From Mesobacillus jeotgali (lineage in GTDB: Bacteria; Bacillota; Bacilli; Bacillales; Cytobacillaceae), in the NCBI RefSeq assembly GCF_031759225.1, contig NZ_CP134494.1, forward strand, positions 2,602,501-2,666,500: a stretch of 64,000 nt of DNA, given 5' to 3'. Below are positions 59,599 through 64,000 of this stretch, piece by piece. Below the pieces are notes generated by a model. The model ran no database searches and was not told the origin of the DNA. It saw only the letters and a program-made list of their open reading frames with translations. Each line of letters begins with the position of its first letter. Positions within the stretch are counted from its first letter, which is position 1. Made by a program: the position numbers and the translations under genes.

Positions 59599-59665
59599 CT
59601 AAAATTTCCTAGAATAGGATGGACAATGCTTCATATTAAACCTTTAAACACTGCCCTTTTACAAA

Positions 59666-61327
59666 TTAGGGAAGCATCGGGATGTCGACGCCTTTTTCTT
59701 TCGCTGTTTCGATTGCTTTTTCATAGCCTGCATCTGCATGGCGGGCTACGCCCATTCCCGGATCCGTAGTCAGGACTCTCCTAAGCCTCTCTTCAGCAAG
59801 GTCAGTACCGTCCGCTACCACGACCATTCCTGCATGAAGGGAGTATCCCATGCCTACGCCCCCGCCATGATGGACAGAAATCCATGATCCGCCTGCTGCA
59901 ACATTGACTAGTGCATTAAGAATCGCCCAATCGCCGACTGCATCACTGCCATCCTTCATTGCTTCTGTTTCACGATTCGGAGAAGCGACGGACCCGCTGT
60001 CTAAATGATCGCGACCAATGACGATCGGCGCTTTCAATTCACCATTACGCACCAGTTCATTGATTGCCAATCCCATTTTCACTCGCTCACCATAGCCAAG
60101 CCAGCAAATTCTTGACGGCAGTCCCTGGAATTCGACTTTTTCCTGGGCCATGTCAATCCAGCGCTGAAGGGCTTTGTTTTCAGGAAAAAGCTCCTTGATC
60201 AGTTCATCTGTACGATGAATATCTGCCGGGTCTCCAGATAAAGCAGCCCAGCGGAACGGCCCTTTTCCCTCACAGAACAGCGGCCGGATATATGCAGGAA
60301 CAAATCCTGGAAAATCAAATGCATGCTGCTCACCTTGATCCTTGGCTACCTGGCGGATGTTATTGCCGTAATCAAATGTAACAGCACCTCTCCGCTGGAA
60401 TTCCAGCATGGAAGCGACATGCTTTGCCATTGAGAAAGAAGACTGCTTCACATATTCTTCAGGATCTTCGACACGAAGTTTTGCCGCTTCTTCCAAAGTA
60501 AGACCAACCGGGATATAACCATTCAATGGATCATGAGCGGAAGTCTGGTCCGTTACAATATCAACCTTAAATTTTCTCGACAGTAATTCCAGATGGACCT
60601 CTGCCGCATTGCCAACCAGGCCGATTGAAAGAGGCACTCCCTTATGCTTGGCGTCATTTGCCCACTGTATTGCCTCGTCGATTGAATGTGTCATTTTGTC
60701 GCAATATCGTGTATCGATTCGCTTTTTGATTCGTTCTGGATCTACCTCCACTGCTAAGCAGACGCCATCATTCATCGTAACTGCCAGAGGCTGCGCTCCA
60801 CCCATGCCGCCTAGCCCTGCAGTGAGCGTAATGGTGTTTCTAAGGGAACCGTTGAAGTGCTGTCTCGCTACCTCTGCGAATGTTTCATATGTGCCTTGGA
60901 GGATTCCCTGGGAACCGATGTAAATCCAGCTTCCGGCAGTCATTTGTCCGTACATCATCAATCCTTTTTTATCCAATTCGTGAAAGTGATCCCAGTTCGC
61001 CCATTTAGGTACCAATACAGAGTTGGAGATCAACACTCTTGGTGCAGCTTCGTGGGTTTTGAATACGGCGACAGGTTTGCCAGATTGAACGAGCATTGTC
61101 TCATCATTTTCCAGCCTGCGCAGCGTTTCAACGATAGCGTCGAATGCCTCCCAGTTCCTCGCCGCTTTGCCAATTCCGCCGTAGACAACTAGATCCTCGG
61201 GCTTTTCAGCCACCTCTGGATCAAGATTGTTATAGAGCATCCTTAATGCTGCTTCTTGTTCCCATCCTTTACACTCCAGGTCAAGGCCTTTTTTTGCTTT
61301 GATATTGCGCTTTGCTTCAATTGCCAT
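59666..61327 (-). CDS. hutU: urocanate hydratase
   Basis: HutU adds water to urocanate using tightly bound NAD+. The 553-residue protein has [11 protein letters not shown] near residue 49, the NAD region [11 protein letters not shown] near residue 170, the Cys-containing G-Y-G-E-R late motif and [18 protein letters not shown] precedes the ATG. Third structural gene in hutP-H-U-I-G order. Confidence 0.96.
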   Translation of the reverse strand: MAIEAKRNIKAKKGLDLECKGWEQEAALRMLYNNLDPEVAEKPEDLVVYGGIGKAARNWEAFDAIVETLRRLENDETMLVQSGKPVAVFKTHEAAPRVLISNSVLVPKWANWDHFHELDKKGLMMYGQMTAGSWIYIGSQGILQGTYETFAEVARQHFNGSLRNTITLTAGLGGMGGAQPLAVTMNDGVCLAVEVDPERIKKRIDTRYCDKMTHSIDEAIQWANDAKHKGVPLSIGLVGNAAEVHLELLSRKFKVDIVTDQTSAHDPLNGYIPVGLTLEEAAKLRVEDPEEYVKQSSFSMAKHVASMLEFQRRGAVTFDYGNNIRQVAKDQGEQHAFDFPGFVPAYIRPLFCEGKGPFRWAALSGDPADIHRTDELIKELFPENKALQRWIDMAQEKVEFQGLPSRICWLGYGERVKMGLAINELVRNGELKAPIVIGRDHLDSGSVASPNRETEAMKDGSDAVGDWAILNALVNVAAGGSWISVHHGGGVGMGYSLHAGMVVVADGTDLAEERLRRVLTTDPGMGVARHADAGYEKAIETAKEKGVDIPMLP

Positions 61328-61357
61328 TTTTACAACACTCCTCGATTTTTTATAGTA

Positions 61358-62878
61358 TTAAACCAGACTCTCCTGCTGTGTTACAGCTGTCCACTGATAT
61401 TCATTTTTTTTTAGCCAGTCTGCAAGCCTCTCGATATCCTCAGAAAAAATTCTGTCCTCTGTGATGGAAGGAACAATTTTTCTTACCTCCTGATAGAAGC
61501 TCCTGGTTTTAGGTGCCATTTTTTCAACACCTCGATATTGGACTGCCTGAAGAGCACAAATACATTCAATAGCTAGTACCCGTCTGACGTTTTGGATGAT
61601 ACTATGTGCATGGCGGGCAGCAATGGTTCCCATGCTCACATGATCCTCCTGGTTGGCAGAGGAGGGAATCGAATCTACACTTGCAGGATGAGCAAGGGTC
61701 TTATTTTCAGAAACGAGTGATGCTGCACTGTATTGCATGATCATCGCTCCAGACTGAAGTCCAGGTTGCGGACTCAAGAATGGCGGAAGGTCATTCAATT
61801 GCGGATTGACCAATCTTTCAATCCGTCTTTCAGAAATACTGGCAAATTCCGCAACAGCTATTTTCATAAAATCCATCGCAATCGCAATCGGCTGGCCATG
61901 GAAATTGCCTCCCGAAATGACGGTTTCTCCCCCGTCAAAAATGAGTGGATTGTCTGTTGCTGCATTCATTTCTATTTCAAGTTTTTCTTTTACATAGTCA
62001 AGCGCCTGCCATGATGCCCCATGCACTTGGGGAATGCATCTTAATGAATAGGCGTCCTGGACCCTTTTTTCACCTTGCCGAGTCGTCAGCTTGCTGCCTG
62101 CCAGTAAATCCCTCATGCGCTCCGCTACATCCGTTTGCTGCTGGTAGCCGCGCGCTTTATGAATCGCGGGATGGAATGCGTCAATGACACCTTCCAAACC
62201 TTCCATTGTAAGGGCAGCAATCCATTCTGATTGATGTCCCAGATCTTTTGCTTCGATCCAGTTGACCACACCCATTGCCGTCATTGCCTGCGTTCCATTA
62301 ATCAGCGCCAAGCCTTCTTTAGCCTGTAATACAATTGGCTCAAGACCTTCTTTTTTATATGCTTCTTCTGTCGGGCATACCCTTCCCTGATAGAAGACCT
62401 TACCCTCACCTAACAATACTAATGCCAGATGCGAGAGTGGCGCTAAATCACCAGAAGCACCAAGTGAGCCCTGCTGCGGGACAACCGGATGGATCCGCAG
62501 GTTGAGCAAATCCCTCAACCTTTCAGCGATGAGCGGCCTGATACCGGAAAAACCTTTAATCAACGCATTCAGCCTGAGTAAAATCATCGCACGTGAAACG
62601 ACCTCGGGGAACGGCTCTCCTACTCCGCAGGCATGAGACCTGATCAGGTTTAACTGCAATGCATTGACATCTTGTTCATCAATGATGACATCGCTGAATT
62701 TACCGAATCCTGTATTGATTCCATAGATTGTACGCTTGTCGGCAACGATCTTCTCTACTGCTTCCCTGCTCTCGGTAACCTTCTTCATGCTTTCGGGACT
62801 GATGGCGACTGCCTCGTCGAAGTAGCAGACCTGCCTGATTTGCTCCAAAGATAACGTTTCTCCCGTTAAAACAACCAT
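61358..62878 (-). CDS. hutH: histidine ammonia-lyase
   Basis: HutH removes ammonia from histidine to give urocanate. The 506-residue protein carries the A-S-G triad in [14 protein letters not shown] near residue 143 that cyclises to the MIO electrophile, plus [10 protein letters not shown] near residue 53. AGGAGG lies 8 nt before the ATG. It is preceded by a HutP-controlled terminator. Confidence 0.96.
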   Translation of the reverse strand: MVVLTGETLSLEQIRQVCYFDEAVAISPESMKKVTESREAVEKIVADKRTIYGINTGFGKFSDVIIDEQDVNALQLNLIRSHACGVGEPFPEVVSRAMILLRLNALIKGFSGIRPLIAERLRDLLNLRIHPVVPQQGSLGASGDLAPLSHLALVLLGEGKVFYQGRVCPTEEAYKKEGLEPIVLQAKEGLALINGTQAMTAMGVVNWIEAKDLGHQSEWIAALTMEGLEGVIDAFHPAIHKARGYQQQTDVAERMRDLLAGSKLTTRQGEKRVQDAYSLRCIPQVHGASWQALDYVKEKLEIEMNAATDNPLIFDGGETVISGGNFHGQPIAIAMDFMKIAVAEFASISERRIERLVNPQLNDLPPFLSPQPGLQSGAMIMQYSAASLVSENKTLAHPASVDSIPSSANQEDHVSMGTIAARHAHSIIQNVRRVLAIECICALQAVQYRGVEKMAPKTRSFYQEVRKIVPSITEDRIFSEDIERLADWLKKNEYQWTAVTQQESLV

Positions 62879-62900
62879 TAAAGTAACCTCCTGATCGGAT

Positions 62901-62950
62901 AAAATAAAAAGGAGACGACAATGGCATACTTAACCATCATCGCCTCCTAC
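62901..62950 (-). promoter_or_regulatory. HutP-controlled attenuator between hutP and hutH
   Basis: On the minus strand GGAGGCGATGATGG pairs with the reverse half ending GTCTCC and TTTTTATTTT follows, an intrinsic terminator before hutH. Upstream are TAG triplets (ACTAGTCAGTAGG, around 62950-62958), the kind of NAG-repeat RNA that HutP binds with histidine and Mg2+ to allow read-through. Confidence 0.72.
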
Positions 62951-62978
62951 TGACTAGTGGACTATAGGCAATGCAACT

Positions 62979-63413
62979 TTATATGTGATTAATTCCTAAA
63001 CCGACCGTTTCGTGTTCAGATCCTTTTACAGGCGCGCCAATCGTTCCATAAAAAGCGACGGCGATCCATTCTCCTTCTTCTTCATCGGAAAATGGTGTAC
63101 CACGGACAACCGCAAAACGAAGGCCGACAGTACGGCTCATTTCACCAATGGACAGATGGCCTCGTGTCACCCCTTCCATGCCTTCCATGATTGCATGGTA
63201 TAACGCATGGGTTTCACGATACAAATTTGGATGGATGAGACCATGACGTTTGGCAGCTGTCTCCACTGCTGAAATAACTTTTTGCATATTCATCGATCCT
63301 ACTTTGCCAAGGCAATAGCTTACCCCTTTTAAAGTATCCTGAAAAAAAGCCATTTCTGCTTCTGTGAATGATGCCAGCAGGATCGCTGTTTTCCCAATCG
63401 CTAATTTACTCAT
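62979..63413 (-). CDS. hutP: HutP, RNA-binding antiterminator of the hut operon
   Basis: HutP binds L-histidine and Mg2+ and then the leader RNA, letting polymerase pass the terminator. The 144-residue protein ends in the conserved G-L-G-I-N-H-I with E-H-E just before, and has the [20 protein letters not shown] region near residue 62. First gene of the operon; its promoter is at 63463-63491. Confidence 0.95.
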   Translation of the reverse strand: MSKLAIGKTAILLASFTEAEMAFFQDTLKGVSYCLGKVGSMNMQKVISAVETAAKRHGLIHPNLYRETHALYHAIMEGMEGVTRGHLSIGEMSRTVGLRFAVVRGTPFSDEEEGEWIAVAFYGTIGAPVKGSEHETVGLGINHI

Positions 63414-63462
63414 GACCGACCCCGTTTTCTGAATTTTACCTATTGACTAATAACTTATATTA

Positions 63463-63491
63463 AGTTTATGTTTCCTTGATGTGAATGTCAA
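63463..63491 (-). promoter_or_regulatory. hut operon promoter
   Basis: On the minus strand TTGACA (63491-63486) and TAAACT (63468-63463) are 17 nt apart, about 50 nt before hutP. Confidence 0.65.
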
Positions 63492-63551
63492 CAGATATGG
63501 TAAATTTTAGTATTCTAATATAGTAGTATGATACCATGTTAAAGCATTGAA

Positions 63552-63577
63552 AAAAGCGCCCATCCAGGCGCTTTTCG
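63552..63577 (-). terminator. terminator after the last gene in the window
   Basis: AAAAGCGCC and GGCGCTTTT pair across a 6-nt loop with TTTTTTC on the minus strand. Confidence 0.85.
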
Positions 63578-63578
63578 G

Positions 63579-64000
63579 TTATCTATTTTCCATTGACTCT
63601 GCAAGACCAAAAAGAAATCCATAGATCAGATTATAAGCCTCTCCGATGGATAGATCCTCCTTGTATCCTTCAATTCCATTGAATGCGAAATTCAAGCTCC
63701 ATACTCCTTCATTTGCATCAAAGATCAAATCGAATCTAGAACCCTCACCATGCAGGTTTTCCCCCAGGTATTTCTTGATGTCCGATTCATATTTCTTTTG
63801 AAGCTTTAGTCCGAGCATGACATCAAATGTACCGAATACATCATCCTTCTCAAAACTGACGGCATCCACTCCAATCAAGTCAAACCACCTGGATTCCAAA
63901 TACATGAATTCATTTTTTCGTTCTTTGAAATAACCAATTGGCTGACTAAGGAATTGGGATGATTCTTCACCGAGGAACTCTTCAGTCTCTTTGTTGCCTC
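63579..64000 (-). CDS. hypothetical protein, C-terminal part (runs off the window)
   Basis: The frame is open to the window edge (140 codons plus 2 nt), so the ATG at 63905 is internal. The visible part is acidic and mixed alpha/beta, with Y-L-E-S-R-W-F-D-L-I-G-V-D, G-T-F-D-V-M-L-G-L and a Gly/Tyr-rich end (G-E-A-Y-N-L-I-Y-G-F-L-F-G-L-A-E-S). No domain was recognised. It is followed by a strong terminator and lies upstream of the hut promoter. Confidence 0.7.
   Translation of the reverse strand, partial: GNKETEEFLGEESSQFLSQPIGYFKERKNEFMYLESRWFDLIGVDAVSFEKDDVFGTFDVMLGLKLQKKYESDIKKYLGENLHGEGSRFDLIFDANEGVWSLNFAFNGIEGYKEDLSIGEAYNLIYGFLFGLAESMENR

Overview
The window comes from an AT-rich, endospore-forming member of the Bacillaceae (Bacillus/Mesobacillus-like). 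The evidence is a B. subtilis-style hutPHUIG operon, spore coat CotW/CotX-type genes, a SpoIIP-like fragment, an RsbS/RsbT stressosome pair with several RsbR-type STAS proteins, a YkoS/YkoT-like wall-glycosylation locus, strong AGGAGG ribosome sites and many Rho-independent terminators. No rRNA, tRNA, CRISPR array or prophage was seen. One complete IS3-family element is present.

Layout. 0-7 kb: SpoIIP-like fragment, CorA, a secreted repeat protein with a dyad-rich promoter, alkaline phosphatase, a lipoprotein and a class A PBP. 7-16 kb: 52-bp tandem repeats, GNAT, a BcrA-type ABC exporter next to uppP, a GtrA/GT2/DUF6044 operon and an MFS exporter. 16-25.5 kb: an FtsH-like protease, an RsbR paralogue, a MerR/TipAS regulator with its operator, a UDG-fold protein, an ECF sigma/anti-sigma pair and a nuclease-helicase fusion. 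25.6-28.7 kb: an RRNPP regulator, its 29-codon export-peptide gene, a 42-aa ORF and a subtilisin. 29.1-31.2 kb: a compact operon of ABM-fold protein, unknown protein, B12-binding protein with a CarH-like light-sensor motif, and PAS-STAS protein. 31.5-38.4 kb: threonine aldolase, CBS protein, the IS element (inserted in a terminator loop), a short RsbR-like STAS protein and rsbST. 38.5-51.8 kb: a LysM-NlpC/P60 hydrolase, DUF1657/DUF421, a radical SAM/SPASM protein, a HesB-like protein, argS under a T-box, NUDIX/HIT proteins and methyltransferases. 51.9-55.9 kb: a selenoprotein gene with an in-frame TGA and a SECIS-like hairpin, a lipoprotein, DUF3231, 53-bp tandem repeats and selB. 56-57.3 kb: coat genes. 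57.4-63.4 kb: the hut operon. The window ends inside another gene.

Four observations deserve most attention. (1) A thioredoxin-like gene is read through an in-frame TGA as a U-S-V-C active site, with a strong hairpin loop 25 nt after the TGA and selB about 1.8 kb away. (2) An NprR-like regulator is followed 16 nt later by a short exported-peptide gene ending in MPPILPPV, beside an extracellular protease. (3) A free-standing cobalamin domain with the Wx9EH photoreceptor signature is translationally coupled to a PAS-STAS protein, suggesting a B12/light input to a stressosome whose rsbS, rsbT and RsbR-type genes are scattered through the same window. (4) An IS150-group element sits exactly in the 3-nt loop of a shared terminator.

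Start codons were re-chosen where a ribosome-binding site supported a site inside the longest open frame. Functional names rest on motifs and remembered families; no database search was run.
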